A stretch of DNA of 64,000 bases from Halobacillus halophilus (GCF_020171985.1 NZ_JAIVAL010000011.1:1-64000), one strand, 5' to 3'. Positions 52,692-61,386 are shown, numbered from the stretch's first letter. Made by a program: numbers and translations. Notes: a model not told the origin generated them from the sequence alone.

Positions 52692-53507
52692 ATGGAAACA
52701 TGGTACTTTGTCGATTCCGGTCATTGTACACCAGCCATGAATATGGCTCTGGATGAAGCATTGATGAATTGGCATCGCCAAGGAGAAATCCCTCCGGTAC
52801 TGCGATTTTACGGATGGGCACCAGCAGGCCTTTCAGTGGGATACTTCCAAAAGGTAAAAGGTAAAATTGACCTGGAAGGTGTCGAACGTCATGGCTTTGA
52901 ACTCGTTCGCCGTCAGACTGGAGGCCGCGCTGTCCTTCATGACAAGGAATTAACGTACAGTGTTATTGTCTCCGAGGATCACCCGGACATGCCAGCTTCC
53001 GTGAAAGATGCTTATCTAGTTCTTTCAAAAGGACTTCTGGAAGGTTTTCATAATCTCGGGATTGAAGCTGAATTCGCCGTTCCCGAAGGTAAATTAGATA
53101 CAACCGGTTCAGCCGTGTGCTTTGAAGAGCCTTCCTGGTATGAATTGATTGTGGAAGGTAGAAAAGCTGCCGGAAGCGCCCAGACAAGGAAAAAGGGTAT
53201 TATACTTCAACATGGATCTATTCCAATTGATGTAGATGATGTGAAACTTTTTGATATGTTTATTTATAAGAATGAACGCATAAAAGAACGTGCCCGCCGA
53301 GCATTTGGGGATAAAGCAGCAGCGATCAATCAATTATTGGATAATAACGTTACCTTTGATCAGACGAAAGAAGCTTTTAAGGAAGGTTTCGAAAAAGGGC
53401 TTGATATTCATTTAGAACCTTTTGAACTTTCCGATGAGCAGTGGAAAGAAGTAGAAAGAATTGCAGAAGAACGCTATCGCACAGAGAAATGGAATTTTTC
53501 CAGATAA
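52692..53507 (+). CDS. lipM: Octanoyl-[GcvH]:protein N-octanoyltransferase LipM
   Basis: 271-residue cofactor transferase (B. subtilis LipM has 278) that moves octanoate from acyl carrier protein to GcvH as the first step of lipoate assembly. The LplA/LipB-fold motif [20 protein letters not shown] (71-90), the nucleophile Cys143 in [12 protein letters not shown] and Lys158 in [13 protein letters not shown] are all present. ATG after AGAAAGAAGGACTGCAAA. lipA follows 18 bp later. A strong SigA promoter precedes. Supplies lipoyl groups for OdhB and other E2 proteins. Confidence 0.95.
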   Translation: METWYFVDSGHCTPAMNMALDEALMNWHRQGEIPPVLRFYGWAPAGLSVGYFQKVKGKIDLEGVERHGFELVRRQTGGRAVLHDKELTYSVIVSEDHPDMPASVKDAYLVLSKGLLEGFHNLGIEAEFAVPEGKLDTTGSAVCFEEPSWYELIVEGRKAAGSAQTRKKGIILQHGSIPIDVDDVKLFDMFIYKNERIKERARRAFGDKAAAINQLLDNNVTFDQTKEAFKEGFEKGLDIHLEPFELSDEQWKEVERIAEERYRTEKWNFSR

Positions 53508-53525
53508 AAAAGGAGTGGAATTCTT

Positions 53526-54470
53526 ATGGCAAAGAACCAAGAACACGTAAGAAAGCCCGATTGGCTGAAAATCAAAATTAACACTAACAAATCCTATACA
53601 GGACTTAAGAAACTAATGCGCGATAAGAAATTAAACACCGTTTGCGAAGAAGCCCGCTGCCCGAACATTCACGAATGCTGGAGTGAACGTAAAACAGCGA
53701 CCTTCATGATCCTCGGTGATACGTGTACGCGCGGCTGCCGCTTCTGTGCCGTTAAAACCGGACTTCCAAATGAACTGGACTGGGGCGAGCCGGAACGTGT
53801 AGCAGAATCTGTAGAGATCATGGGACTGAAACACGTGGTCGTAACAGCCGTAGCCCGTGATGACTTAAATGACGGCGGTGCTGCTGTCTTTGGTGAAACG
53901 GTTAAAGCCATCCGCCGCCGTGTTCCTGGATGTACCGTGGAAATTCTTCCATCTGATATGAAAGGCGATTATGAGAGCTTACATACTCTGATGGGCGGAG
54001 AGCCTGACATCTTCAACCACAATATAGAAACGGTTCGCCGATTGACGAAAAAAGTTCGTGCCCGCGCGATGTATGACCGTTCTTTAGAGCTTTTGCAGCG
54101 TGTAAAGGACATCCGTCCGGATACTCCGACAAAGTCAAGCTTGATGGTAGGTCTGGGAGAAACCAAAGAAGAAATTGTAGAAGCTATGGACGACCTTCTT
54201 GCGCATAATGTCGACATTATGACCATCGGCCAGTATTTGCAGCCAACGAAAAAACATTTAAACGTAGAGCGCTATTACCATCCTGATGAGTTTGAAGAGC
54301 TAAAACAGATCGCTCTTGAAAAAGGATTTAAGCACTGCGAAGCCGGTCCAATGGTACGTTCTTCTTACCACGCTGATGAGCAGGTAAATAATACTTCCGC
54401 CCAGCGCCGCATTAAATATATGCAGGGCTATGAATCTCAAGGTGAAACTCTTGACACAACAAACTTTTAA
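53526..54470 (+). CDS. lipA: Lipoyl synthase LipA
   Basis: 314-residue radical SAM enzyme that inserts two sulfur atoms into the octanoyl group. The auxiliary cluster cysteines are Cys40, Cys45 and Cys51 ([12 protein letters not shown]). The radical SAM cluster is Cys67, Cys71 and Cys74 (CTRGCRFC). RSSYHADEQ near the C-terminus carries the serine that ligates the auxiliary cluster. ATG follows AAAAAGGAGTGG. Pairing with lipM makes a compact lipoylation operon, whereas in B. subtilis the two genes are apart. Terminator directly downstream. Confidence 0.96.
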   Translation: MAKNQEHVRKPDWLKIKINTNKSYTGLKKLMRDKKLNTVCEEARCPNIHECWSERKTATFMILGDTCTRGCRFCAVKTGLPNELDWGEPERVAESVEIMGLKHVVVTAVARDDLNDGGAAVFGETVKAIRRRVPGCTVEILPSDMKGDYESLHTLMGGEPDIFNHNIETVRRLTKKVRARAMYDRSLELLQRVKDIRPDTPTKSSLMVGLGETKEEIVEAMDDLLAHNVDIMTIGQYLQPTKKHLNVERYYHPDEFEELKQIALEKGFKHCEAGPMVRSSYHADEQVNNTSAQRRIKYMQGYESQGETLDTTNF

Positions 54471-54478
54471 TTAAAAAT

Positions 54479-54507
54479 GGGAGGCCTCCTGATGTGGAAG
54501 GTCTCCC
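54479..54507 (+). terminator. Terminator of lipM-lipA
   Basis: GGGAGGCCT pairs with AGGTCTCCC (one wobble), then TTTTATTTATTTT. Confidence 0.85.
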
Positions 54508-54538
54508 TTTTATTTATTTTATATTTATTGATTTAATT

Positions 54539-54790
54539 TTACCAGAAGCCACCATAAGGGGGACGTCCGTAATAACCTCCTCCATAATAAGGAGGACGAT
54601 AAGGACCTGGTCCGGGACCATAGCCATAGCCGCCGCCTCCAAAACCTCCGTATAATCCTGGAGCAATCGCTCCGCCTAAAAATCCCCCAAGTAAACCGCC
54701 AGCAAATGGGCCTAAGAAGAAAAATCTTTCATCCTCATCACGAAAATCATGTTGGACAGGATAGGGATACTGATACGGATATTGATTCAT
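54539..54790 (-). CDS. Gly/Tyr/Pro-rich small protein, possible spore-surface component
   Basis: 83 residues from the ATG at 54790 (MNQYPYQYPYPVQ), which has the best distance to GGAGG. A Tyr/Pro-rich head, a short acidic/aromatic segment (DFRDEDERFFF) and a glycine-rich hydrophobic stretch (LGPFAGGLLGGFLGGAIAPG) precede a tail of GGGYGYGPGPGP/PPYYGGGYYG type. Composition resembles small coat or exosporium-associated proteins of bacilli, but there is no specific motif. Convergent with lipA. Confidence 0.65.
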   Translation of the reverse strand: MNQYPYQYPYPVQHDFRDEDERFFFLGPFAGGLLGGFLGGAIAPGLYGGFGGGGYGYGPGPGPYRPPYYGGGYYGRPPYGGFW

Positions 54791-54903
54791 GTTCATTCCT
54801 CCACTTCTATCCTTAGTTATTCACCTACTCTTCAACCTATGTAATGAACCCATAGCATGTATAGGCATCAGCCTCATCTCAGGGAGAAATTTACTTCCCA
54901 CAA

Positions 54904-54932
54904 TTCACATCCTTTATTAAATAAGGTATAAT
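54904..54932 (+). promoter_or_regulatory. SigA promoter of the 31-aa ORF
   Basis: TTCACA (54904-54909), 17-nt spacer, TATAAT (54927-54932). Confidence 0.7.
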
Positions 54933-54977
54933 ACAGAATAGAATAGCTTGTCTCGACAGATTAAAGGAGGACTATAC

Positions 54978-55073
54978 ATGAAAATAACCTTAATTATTCT
55001 TGTTTGTATCACATACCTTACATCCATCTTCGCTGCTGGATATGACGTTAAAGCAGGCAGACCTAAAAAATAA
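54978..55073 (+). CDS. 31-aa membrane micro-protein
   Basis: It has its own promoter, a near-perfect AAAGGAGG site, a 32-codon frame and a terminator within 8 nt of the stop, so a translated transcription unit is likely. The peptide is one hydrophobic helix (ITLIILVCITYLTSIFAA) with a basic tail (KAGRPKK), oriented tail-in by the positive-inside rule. No family recognised. Confidence 0.65.
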   Translation: MKITLIILVCITYLTSIFAAGYDVKAGRPKK

Positions 55074-55080
55074 GCACCTT

Positions 55081-55112
55081 AAAATCGCACCCCTGAGCGG
55101 GTGCGATTTTTC
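55081..55112 (+). terminator. Terminator of the 31-aa ORF
   Basis: AAAATCGCACCC-ctgagc-GGGTGCGATTTT, perfect 12-bp stem, then TTC. Confidence 0.92.
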
Positions 55113-55162
55113 TTTGCCTATTTTAAACGTGGTGCCTCTATTTAAGCAGTAAGTTTTTATAC

Positions 55163-55262
55163 AGTAGGGCCGGTTACTGTAAGACTTAGTTTCGAGATAA
55201 CGTGTGAAGAAAGGGGCTCCAGGGAACGGCTCGCTTTCCGCGGGCATGCGCTGAGTCTTCCA
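55163..55262 (+). repeat. Truncated half A of the composite repeat
   Basis: About 100 bp from TACAGTAGGGCCGGTTACTG to GCATGCGCTGAGTCTTCC, almost identical to the outer part of half A in copies 3 and 4. It breaks off abruptly. No half B nearby. Confidence 0.75.
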
Positions 55263-55318
55263 CAAACGGGAGCTTATTTGAAATAGTTAACATTAGGATG
55301 TATATAACAGCGGTTAAC

Positions 55319-55348
55319 AAAAAAGACGACGCTTAGCGCCGTCTTTGG
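55319..55348 (-). terminator. Terminator of trmL
   Basis: AAAGACG-g-CGC-taa-GCG-t-CGTCTTT then TTT on the minus strand. Confidence 0.88.
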
Positions 55349-55825
55349 TTATTTAATCAAGTTGGGGAAGCCCTGCTGTCTAAGTGTTTCAAATAGAATG
55401 ATGGACACGGTGTTCGCAAGGTTCAGAGAACGAACCTTCCCCGTCATGGGAACACGAAGGCAACGATCTTCCAAGCCTTCAAGAAGTTCATTCGGTATTC
55501 CATCACTTTCACGTCCAAAAACAAAAAACAACTCTTTTTCAGAGGACGCAAAATCAAAGTCTACGTAGGATTTCGTACCAAAATTCTCTATATAATAATA
55601 GTCCCCTTCAGGATAAGCTTCATATAAATCTTCAATTGAATCATGATAATGAATCGTTACGTCATGCCAGTAATCCAGCCCTGCCCGCTTCAGCATCCGG
55701 TCCTCTGTAGAAAAGCCAAGTGGTCGGATCAAATGAAGTACGGAATTCGTAGCCAGACACGTACGAGCAATGTTCCCTGTGTTTGCAGGAATTTCTGGTT
55801 GAAACAAAACAATATGGTTCGGCAT
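55349..55825 (-). CDS. trmL: tRNA (cytidine(34)-2'-O)-methyltransferase TrmL (CspR)
   Basis: 158-residue SPOUT methyltransferase that 2'-O-methylates the wobble base of leucine tRNAs. IVLFQPEIPANTGNIARTC at the N-terminus, LIRPLGFSTEDRMLKRAGLDYW, FFVFGRESDGIP and the knot region RVPMTGKVRSLNLANTVSIILFE are all in place. The ATG at 55825 (MPNHIVLFQPEI) is preferred to one three codons upstream because of spacing to GAGGTG. It keeps the B. subtilis neighbourhood with yhbB and queG. Confidence 0.95.
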   Translation of the reverse strand: MPNHIVLFQPEIPANTGNIARTCLATNSVLHLIRPLGFSTEDRMLKRAGLDYWHDVTIHYHDSIEDLYEAYPEGDYYYIENFGTKSYVDFDFASSEKELFFVFGRESDGIPNELLEGLEDRCLRVPMTGKVRSLNLANTVSIILFETLRQQGFPNLIK

Positions 55826-55876
55826 TCCATTCACCTCAGTCTAATCTTAGTCAACTAGACTATTATACCACATCCA

Positions 55877-56740
55877 TCAGTCACCAATTCGAAAAAATTT
55901 ATACTGAATAGAGGGGGTATAAGCGGTAGAATCTTCATAAGCCCAGTACCGATGACGACTGTTTGATGTATGGGCATTAACAAGCGGCATACCATCCTTG
56001 TTTTTTTTCACAACAATTGTATTATGGTCAAAACGACCGTCCCCTTCGAAATCATAGCAGATCACATCTCCAGGTGAAAGTTCATGTGCGGAAGACACTT
56101 CTGTAGCGGTCAACCCCTGCCTTGCTCCGCTTAAATACCATCTAAATGCGTGAGCGACTGCCCAGCTGTAGCTCCAATTGCTTCCGCTGTACCACCAGCC
56201 CCGGCTGCGATTCGGGGTCCCCCATACAGGGGCTCCTCCAGCTCTTAGGCATTGCGAAATATAATTCGTACAGTCTACGTCAAAATGACGATAAGCCGGG
56301 TTATAGGAATCCCACCACCTTTCAGCATAGCGAACCGCATCCCTGCGATTGTATGTAAAAGGGGCGCGCTGTCTCGATTCTTTATCGCTAAACTCGGGTA
56401 AACAAGCATTTGTCTCAGAAGAAATCGTTTCAGTTTGTATTCTATGATGCTTGATCTTACCACTCTCAAACCATACTAATCCTTCATGAATCCCTTCCTC
56501 TAAATAAAAGTGCCGGTGGTCTTTTAGAAGAAGAGAAAGGCTGAGCATATAACGCAGGGTACTTTGCTTTTCATAGGCACACCTATGGTAAGGTTTAATT
56601 CTGAAAGTTGCACGCTCAATCTGAATGCCCTCACTCTCTAAATTTTTCACTTTTTTATGAAGCCATAGTTCATCTTCCTGCTCCAATAACCGGCTCATGA
56701 TTCTTTCCCAATACTTCTGTATTTGATTGGTTTCCTGCAT
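55877..56740 (-). CDS. yhbB: Amidase-domain protein YhbB (Amidase_6)
   Basis: 287-residue protein. The C-terminal half (about 135-285) is a putative amidase/cysteine-peptidase-like domain (Amidase_6): YNRRDAVRYAERWWDSYNPAYRHFDVDCTNYISQCLRAGG with the candidate catalytic Cys, and a later His in GRFDHNTIVVKK. The N-terminal 130 residues are charged and of unknown fold, without a signal peptide. It probably acts on wall peptides or spore components, inferred from relatives. ATG follows AAGGAAGGGGG. Syntenic with B. subtilis yhbB. Confidence 0.88.
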   Translation of the reverse strand: MQETNQIQKYWERIMSRLLEQEDELWLHKKVKNLESEGIQIERATFRIKPYHRCAYEKQSTLRYMLSLSLLLKDHRHFYLEEGIHEGLVWFESGKIKHHRIQTETISSETNACLPEFSDKESRQRAPFTYNRRDAVRYAERWWDSYNPAYRHFDVDCTNYISQCLRAGGAPVWGTPNRSRGWWYSGSNWSYSWAVAHAFRWYLSGARQGLTATEVSSAHELSPGDVICYDFEGDGRFDHNTIVVKKNKDGMPLVNAHTSNSRHRYWAYEDSTAYTPSIQYKFFRIGD

Positions 56741-56790
56741 AACCCTTCCCCCTTCCTTTCATCCTATGAAAAAAGGGGACGGTCCATACA

Positions 56791-56819
56791 AAAAAAGCCG
56801 TCTCCCGCGGGAGACGACT
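56791..56819 (-). terminator. Terminator of ogt
   Basis: AGTCGTCTCCC pairs with GGGAGACGGCT (one wobble) with a tiny GC loop, then TTTTTT. Confidence 0.9.
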
Positions 56820-57366
56820 AGTTAGTGAACGGTACGACCGTGTGTTGTTTTTCAAAATCAAGTAAGTGGCGCTTCTTCTCAAGACCGCCTGCGTAACCAA
56901 CCAGCTTACCGTTACTTCCGATCACCCGGTGACAGGGTACAACGATAGCAAAAGGGTTTTGGTTCACAGCTCCTCCGACCGCTCGAATGGCCTTCGGAGA
57001 AAGCATCGTGGAAGCAATTTCTTTATAGGAACGTGTTTCTCCATAAGGTATTTGGTTGACTAATGTTCTCCAGACACCGCGTTGAAAATCTGTTCCATAA
57101 CATATCAAAGGAATCGAGAATTGCGTTCTTTTTCCATCAAAGTATTCGTTTAATTCTTCTTTTGCCTGGCTAACATACTTCTGCTCAGGATCATAAACGA
57201 ATTCACCTCTTAGTAAATGCTTCTTTTTCCAGGATTGATAGGCGGAATGACGTTCTTCAAATTCGCCGAAATCAATACGACAAACTCCCTCATCATTCGC
57301 TAAAACCGTAATAGGTCCGAGAGGAGTTATAAAAGAATCATAATATAGAAAAGACCTATGGTTCAT
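56818..57366 (-). CDS. ogt: Methylated-DNA-protein cysteine methyltransferase
   Basis: 182-residue O6-alkylguanine-DNA alkyltransferase, a suicide repair protein. The acceptor is the Cys in IVVPCHRVIGSNGKLVGYAGG. The DNA-binding helix-turn-helix (IPYGETRSYKEIASTMLSPKAIRAVG) and the N-terminal ribonuclease-H-like fold are normal. ATG after AGAAGGGAT. Inserted between yhbB and queG, which are neighbours in B. subtilis; it has its own terminator. Confidence 0.93.
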   Translation of the reverse strand: MNHRSFLYYDSFITPLGPITVLANDEGVCRIDFGEFEERHSAYQSWKKKHLLRGEFVYDPEQKYVSQAKEELNEYFDGKRTQFSIPLICYGTDFQRGVWRTLVNQIPYGETRSYKEIASTMLSPKAIRAVGGAVNQNPFAIVVPCHRVIGSNGKLVGYAGGLEKKRHLLDFEKQHTVVPFTN

Positions 57367-57436
57367 AGATTAAATCCCTTCTTTTACAGTTTTTTCTATT
57401 ATACAAAAGCCTAGTTCATAAGAAAAGTAGATTTGT

Positions 57437-58570
57437 TTATATTTTTTCGAATTGAAGTCCTTTTTCCATTTCGTAAATAACCTGTTCATCTTCCTCATTT
57501 ATCATAGCATCCTTAATGGCCGTAAAACAATCCGTAGTTCCGATTTTTCCGAGTCCCCAGGCCGCCGTTCCTCTTATGACAGGCCTTGGGTCTTCGTTCA
57601 TTAATCGAATTAACTCGCTGATGGATGTCTCATCCCGGTAATGAGCAAGGGCCAATATCGCATTTCGCTGAATTGGTTTCTTGCCCCGCCACGATCCGGA
57701 AATAAATCCGAATTTCTCTTTGAACTGGCGGTTCGAAATGGACAACAGCGGCGTCAGTTTCGGTTTGACCACCTCTGGATCTGGTTCAAATTCCTCATGA
57801 TGGTGAAAATCTTTCTTTCTATTAATTGGACAGACCGTCTGACATGTATCACAGCCGTACAGACGGTTGCCGATTTTACTTCGGAACTCATCTGGCAAAA
57901 AGTCTTTCGTCTGTGTCAGAAAAGCGATACAGCGCTGGGCATTTAATTGACCACCCTGGACTAGCGCGCCGGTCGGGCACGCATCCACGCATATATTACA
58001 ATCCCCGCAGCCTTCTTGGACAGGCTCATCAGGGGCAAATGGAATATTTGTCACAAGTTCCGCTAAATATACATATGATCCAAACTCCGGAGTAATGATC
58101 GCACAATTCTTTCCGCTGAAACCAATGCCCGCCCGTTCCGCTACGGCACGGTCTGATAGTTCACCGGTATCTACCATTGATTTGAGTTCAACATCCGGAA
58201 ACAGTTTCTGTAGATAAGCTCCTAACTTATTAAGACGGTCACGCAGAACGGTATGGTAGTCTTCCCCCCATGAGGCTCTGCAAAACAGCCCCCGGCGGTC
58301 ACCTTTTCTGCTCTTAGGAGCATCGTGCATTTTAGAAGGGTAAGCCATCGCGATGGAAATAATCGATTGAGCACCTGGAAGCAGACGTCCTGGTTCAGTC
58401 CGTTCATCTACATCACCTTTTTCAAATCCGGACTGATAGCCAAGAGCCTCCTGCCGCTTAAGTCTGGCTTTTAACTCGCCAAACACATCGGCTGAGGCAA
58501 AACCGATCTTATCAATTCCAATGTCCTTACTATACGCGATCACCTGTTCCTTCAGCTCATGATAATCCAT
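57437..58570 (-). CDS. queG: Epoxyqueuosine reductase QueG
   Basis: 377-residue cobalamin- and iron-sulfur-dependent enzyme performing the last step of queuosine synthesis in tRNA. The N-terminal corrinoid-binding part (1-170) is followed by two [4Fe-4S] motifs, CGDCNICVDACPTGAL with Cys in QRCIAF, and GCDTCQTVCPINRK. A C-terminal HEAT-like segment (about 300-375, YRDETSISELIRLMNEDPRPVIRGTAAWGLGKIG) helps bind tRNA and is part of the longer form of the family. ATG after GGGAGGAGGAGCCGCG. Equivalent to B. subtilis YhbA. Confidence 0.95.
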   Translation of the reverse strand: MDYHELKEQVIAYSKDIGIDKIGFASADVFGELKARLKRQEALGYQSGFEKGDVDERTEPGRLLPGAQSIISIAMAYPSKMHDAPKSRKGDRRGLFCRASWGEDYHTVLRDRLNKLGAYLQKLFPDVELKSMVDTGELSDRAVAERAGIGFSGKNCAIITPEFGSYVYLAELVTNIPFAPDEPVQEGCGDCNICVDACPTGALVQGGQLNAQRCIAFLTQTKDFLPDEFRSKIGNRLYGCDTCQTVCPINRKKDFHHHEEFEPDPEVVKPKLTPLLSISNRQFKEKFGFISGSWRGKKPIQRNAILALAHYRDETSISELIRLMNEDPRPVIRGTAAWGLGKIGTTDCFTAIKDAMINEEDEQVIYEMEKGLQFEKI

Positions 58571-58585
58571 CGCGGCTCCTCCTCC

Positions 58586-60295
58586 CTATCTGATATCTTT
58601 TACTTTCGCGGTCCTTATACGATTTAACGTTGCCGCTATTTCAAAACGGCGCGGGCGGGCAATCTCACCCGGGTGCTGATCTTTAAATGGCGCAAACGAA
58701 GCGAGTCCCTTCTCATCAAACTGCTTTTCAATTTGATCGAGCAAGTTATTCAACGATTGCTCTGTTTTCAAACTTCCTTTTTTATCTAAATGCAGAATAA
58801 CATCTGCAATCATACGTGTCTGGGAAGGATCGACGAGCTGCTCCACTCCGTCCAGATCAATTTCTCTCTGTCCCATAAGAATCGTCGTTTTTCCTTTTGC
58901 TTGTACCTTCTCTTTCTTCCCTTTTCTCGTCTGAAGACTGGAAGGTAAAAATGCACGCGCCGGAACAGCTCCGAACTTCTCATCCTCGGTGGTCGTGCGG
59001 CTGCTTGGGTACTTGCCGGCAATATCTTTCGCTTTACCGGTAACATTATAAGGTACATATTGATCCATCATCAGGACATCATCGGCAACCTGGAAATAGT
59101 CGCCGGAGCCACCCATGACGAGAATCGTAGAAACATCCAGATCATCACGCATCTGCTTAATTTTATCAATAAACGGTGTGATTGGTTCTTTTTCTTTCAC
59201 GACAAGCTCCTGCATCCGCTCATCACGGATCATGAAGTTCGTCGCACTTGTATCTTCATCGATTAAGAGCGTCTTAGCTCCGGCTTCAAGCGCTTCAATG
59301 ACATTAGCCGCCTGAGAAGTACTTCCGCTGGCATTTTCTGTTGAGAACTGAGTCGTATCTGTGCCATGTGGAAGATTTTTGATAAATGGTGAAATGTCCA
59401 CACTTGTTACCTGCCTGCCATCTTCTGCTCTAACTTTTACAGCAGCAGGATCTGTCATCACGTATTCTCTGCCATCCCCTTTGATATGAGGATACACGCC
59501 ACGTTCCATGGCATTCAACAGGGTACTTTTACCATGATAACCGCCGCCTACGATCAATACAATCCCTTTCTTAACCGCCATGCCTGTCAGCGGCTCCTCT
59601 CTGTGAGGGATAGAAAAGGAGACCCGGTTCTCTTCTGGACTTTGAAACGGAACCGCTTTTTTCATCGGTCGCTCGCTGATCCCGCTCTCACGAGGAAGGA
59701 CTGCTCCATCAGCCACGAATGAAATCCAATTGTTTTTCTTCATCTCTGCCTGAATCGCTTCATGCTGATCGGCCAATTGACAGGCCGCTTCGATTTCTTC
59801 ATCTTTAATGGAAAAAACAGAATGCTGAATAATCTCTGGAATGACCTTGAAGAAAAGCTTGTCCGCTTCCCTGCCATTGATACGGCGTCCATTAGCCGGA
59901 AGACCAATCGTGAGACAGACCGTCATATCTTCTGAATTCAGGTTGACTGCGGCACGATCCAGAATTTCCTGACCAGGGCGATCTATGGCGACCATCCCGC
60001 TCTTTCCTGTTCCTTTCACATCTGTATGATTCTTGGCAATCGCTTTCGCTACGGCGCGGGCAATTCGATCTTCTGCATAAATCTTACGGCTTCTGCTTTC
60101 TTTCCATTCTTTTTGAATGGGACGCTTCTCATTTGGAATTCGGATTCTTATTTTAGAAGGTGCCGCGAAGGGATCACCTTGTACATAATCCATAAACACA
60201 TCGTAATTCTGAAACGAGTGCTTACCTTGAATATCTTTATATCCTTTATAACTTTTTCCGTCTATTTGCTTTAATTTCTGCTGTAATTGTTTCAT
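58586..60295 (-). CDS. ABC-class P-loop ATPase (PF09818-type)
   Basis: 569-residue predicted soluble ATPase of the ABC class, without membrane segments. Walker A is VLIVGGGYHGKSTLL, with a Tyr-His variation in the loop (about residue 257). A Walker B-like ALEAGAKTLLIDEDTSATNFMIRD segment and a following TILVMGGSGDYFQVADDVLMMD strand are typical of the family. The N-terminal domain binds nothing recognisable. The function is unknown; proposals involve RNA or nucleotide metabolism. ATG follows AGGAGGATCC. Only 15 bp separate its stop from queG, so the pair is an operon. Confidence 0.85.
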   Translation of the reverse strand: MKQLQQKLKQIDGKSYKGYKDIQGKHSFQNYDVFMDYVQGDPFAAPSKIRIRIPNEKRPIQKEWKESRSRKIYAEDRIARAVAKAIAKNHTDVKGTGKSGMVAIDRPGQEILDRAAVNLNSEDMTVCLTIGLPANGRRINGREADKLFFKVIPEIIQHSVFSIKDEEIEAACQLADQHEAIQAEMKKNNWISFVADGAVLPRESGISERPMKKAVPFQSPEENRVSFSIPHREEPLTGMAVKKGIVLIVGGGYHGKSTLLNAMERGVYPHIKGDGREYVMTDPAAVKVRAEDGRQVTSVDISPFIKNLPHGTDTTQFSTENASGSTSQAANVIEALEAGAKTLLIDEDTSATNFMIRDERMQELVVKEKEPITPFIDKIKQMRDDLDVSTILVMGGSGDYFQVADDVLMMDQYVPYNVTGKAKDIAGKYPSSRTTTEDEKFGAVPARAFLPSSLQTRKGKKEKVQAKGKTTILMGQREIDLDGVEQLVDPSQTRMIADVILHLDKKGSLKTEQSLNNLLDQIEKQFDEKGLASFAPFKDQHPGEIARPRRFEIAATLNRIRTAKVKDIR

Positions 60296-60359
60296 TGTCC
60301 TGGATCCTCCTATTATGGTTGTGTCTACTATAGGGTGTATCCTTTTTTCCTCAATAAAA

Positions 60360-60400
60360 AACGCAATGCTTCGTTACCTCAATTAACGAAACACTGCGTT
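60360..60400 (-). terminator. Terminator of the tRNA-Gly unit
   Basis: AACGCA-g-TG-t-TTCGTTA pairs with TAACGAA-g-CA-t-TGCGTT, then TTTT. A small extra hairpin CACTTT..GAAAGTG abuts the tRNA 3' end. Confidence 0.88.
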
Positions 60401-60449
60401 GGTTCACATAGTATAAAATAAAAGCATGTTCACTTTCAAAAAAAGTGAT

Positions 60450-60523
60450 TGGAGCGGGTGAAGGGAATCGAACCCTCATCATCAGCTTGGAAGGCTGAGG
60501 TTTTACCACTAAACTACACCCGC
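60450..60523 (-). tRNA. tRNA-Gly (anticodon TCC), CCA encoded
   Basis: The acceptor stem GCGGGTG/CACCCGC is perfect, the D arm is TAGTTTAGTGGTAAAA, the anticodon loop is CTTCCAA and the T arm carries GGTTCGATTCC. The discriminator is T followed by CCA. It is a complete, foldable tRNA. Two additional copies of its 5' half lie upstream in the same transcript. Confidence 0.95.
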
Positions 60524-60833
60524 ATTAAAATTAGATTCATTAGCTTCGTCAGAACTCCGGCAATCATGCCTCTTCCTCTGCTCGAAGACTCGAAGAAGTA
60601 GATCCGTCAAGGCAACTCGCAGCATTCTCTATGAAGCAAAGCTCGTGGCTGAGGTTTTACCACTAAACTACACCCGCATTCAAATTAGATTCATTAGCTT
60701 CGTCAGAACTTCGGCAATCATGCCTCTTCCTCTGCTCGAAGACTCGAAGAAGTAGATCCGTCGAGGCAACTCGCAGCATTCTCTATGAAGCAAAGCTCGT
60801 GGCTGAGGTTTTACCACTAAACTACACCCGCAT
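60493..60833 (-). repeat. Tandem 154-bp repeat carrying tRNA-Gly 5' halves
   Basis: The segment GCGGGTGTAGTTTAGTGG..CTCAGCC (tRNA 5' half) occurs three times at intervals of exactly 154 bp: in the intact tRNA (to 60493) and in copies ending at 60647 and 60801. The spacers between copies differ at only about three positions. The extra copies lack the anticodon and the 3' half and run instead into ACGAGCTTTGCTTC.. sequence. A reading frame over this region is accidental. Confidence 0.85.
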
Positions 60834-60872
60834 GAATTGAGATTTAGTTGCATCATCTGGAGTATGTTTCTC

Positions 60873-60901
60873 ATTATAACAATCGCATTTTTACGATGCA
60901 A
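60873..60901 (-). promoter_or_regulatory. SigA promoter of the tRNA-Gly unit
   Basis: TTGCAT (60901-60896), 17-nt spacer, TATAAT (60878-60873). It lies upstream of both tRNA half copies, so they would be part of the precursor. Confidence 0.75.
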
Positions 60902-61101
60902 CACGATTTTTACGAATTTTTGTCGAAAAATTCATGTTCTGTTTACATGAAGATGTTAAAAGGCTGGTGCTCGCTGTTGGTTTTTTACATTATATACCGG
61001 TTTCCAGATTATTAAACTAGTCCATCCTAACTATTTTAATAATTCCGATAATTGAAACTTTTATTTTCTGAATTCGTACACTATGTAAAGGAGGGAATCC
61101 A

Positions 61102-61290
61102 ATGATCAATCTCTTTCTCGGTATCGGCATGCTGCTTTTAACAGGTGTCATCCTTTGGAGTTATAAATTCGACCCAAATAACGCTCTAGTTGTAAGTGCA
61201 TCAAAGAAACAATTTATCCTCCTCATTACTGTACTGACCCTGCTTACGTTGTATTTACTTTCAACGGGAGTTTACCATTCTTTCTTTTAA
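61102..61290 (+). CDS. Small membrane protein, 62 aa
   Basis: ATG after TAAAGGAGGGAATCC. Two hydrophobic helices (about 2-20 and 38-58) are separated by a short loop (YKFDPNNALVVSASKKQF). It resembles the many two-helix small proteins of bacilli but no family can be named. It stands alone, and no good terminator follows. Confidence 0.65.
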   Translation: MINLFLGIGMLLLTGVILWSYKFDPNNALVVSASKKQFILLITVLTLLTLYLLSTGVYHSFF

Positions 61291-61342
61291 AAAGCAGTTG
61301 TGGCTCAATCAACCATGTTGATCAGAACCCTATAAATAAAAT

Positions 61343-61366
61343 GACCACCAGTTTTCACTAGTGGTC
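61343..61366 (-). terminator. Terminator of the 36-codon ORF
   Basis: GACCAC-t-AGT-gaaa-ACT-g-GTGGTC, then ATTTTATTT on the minus strand. Confidence 0.7.
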
Positions 61367-61386
61367 CATTACGATATAATTATTCT

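Noticed and set aside
60450-60833. Integrative-element attachment site at the tRNA-Gly gene
   Set aside because: Attachment duplications normally copy the tRNA 3' end. Here only 5' halves are repeated, and no integrase or phage-like gene is nearby.
60680-60904. 74-codon minus-strand frame
   Set aside because: It overlaps the tRNA-Gly promoter and the tandem tRNA half repeats; coding is not credible there.
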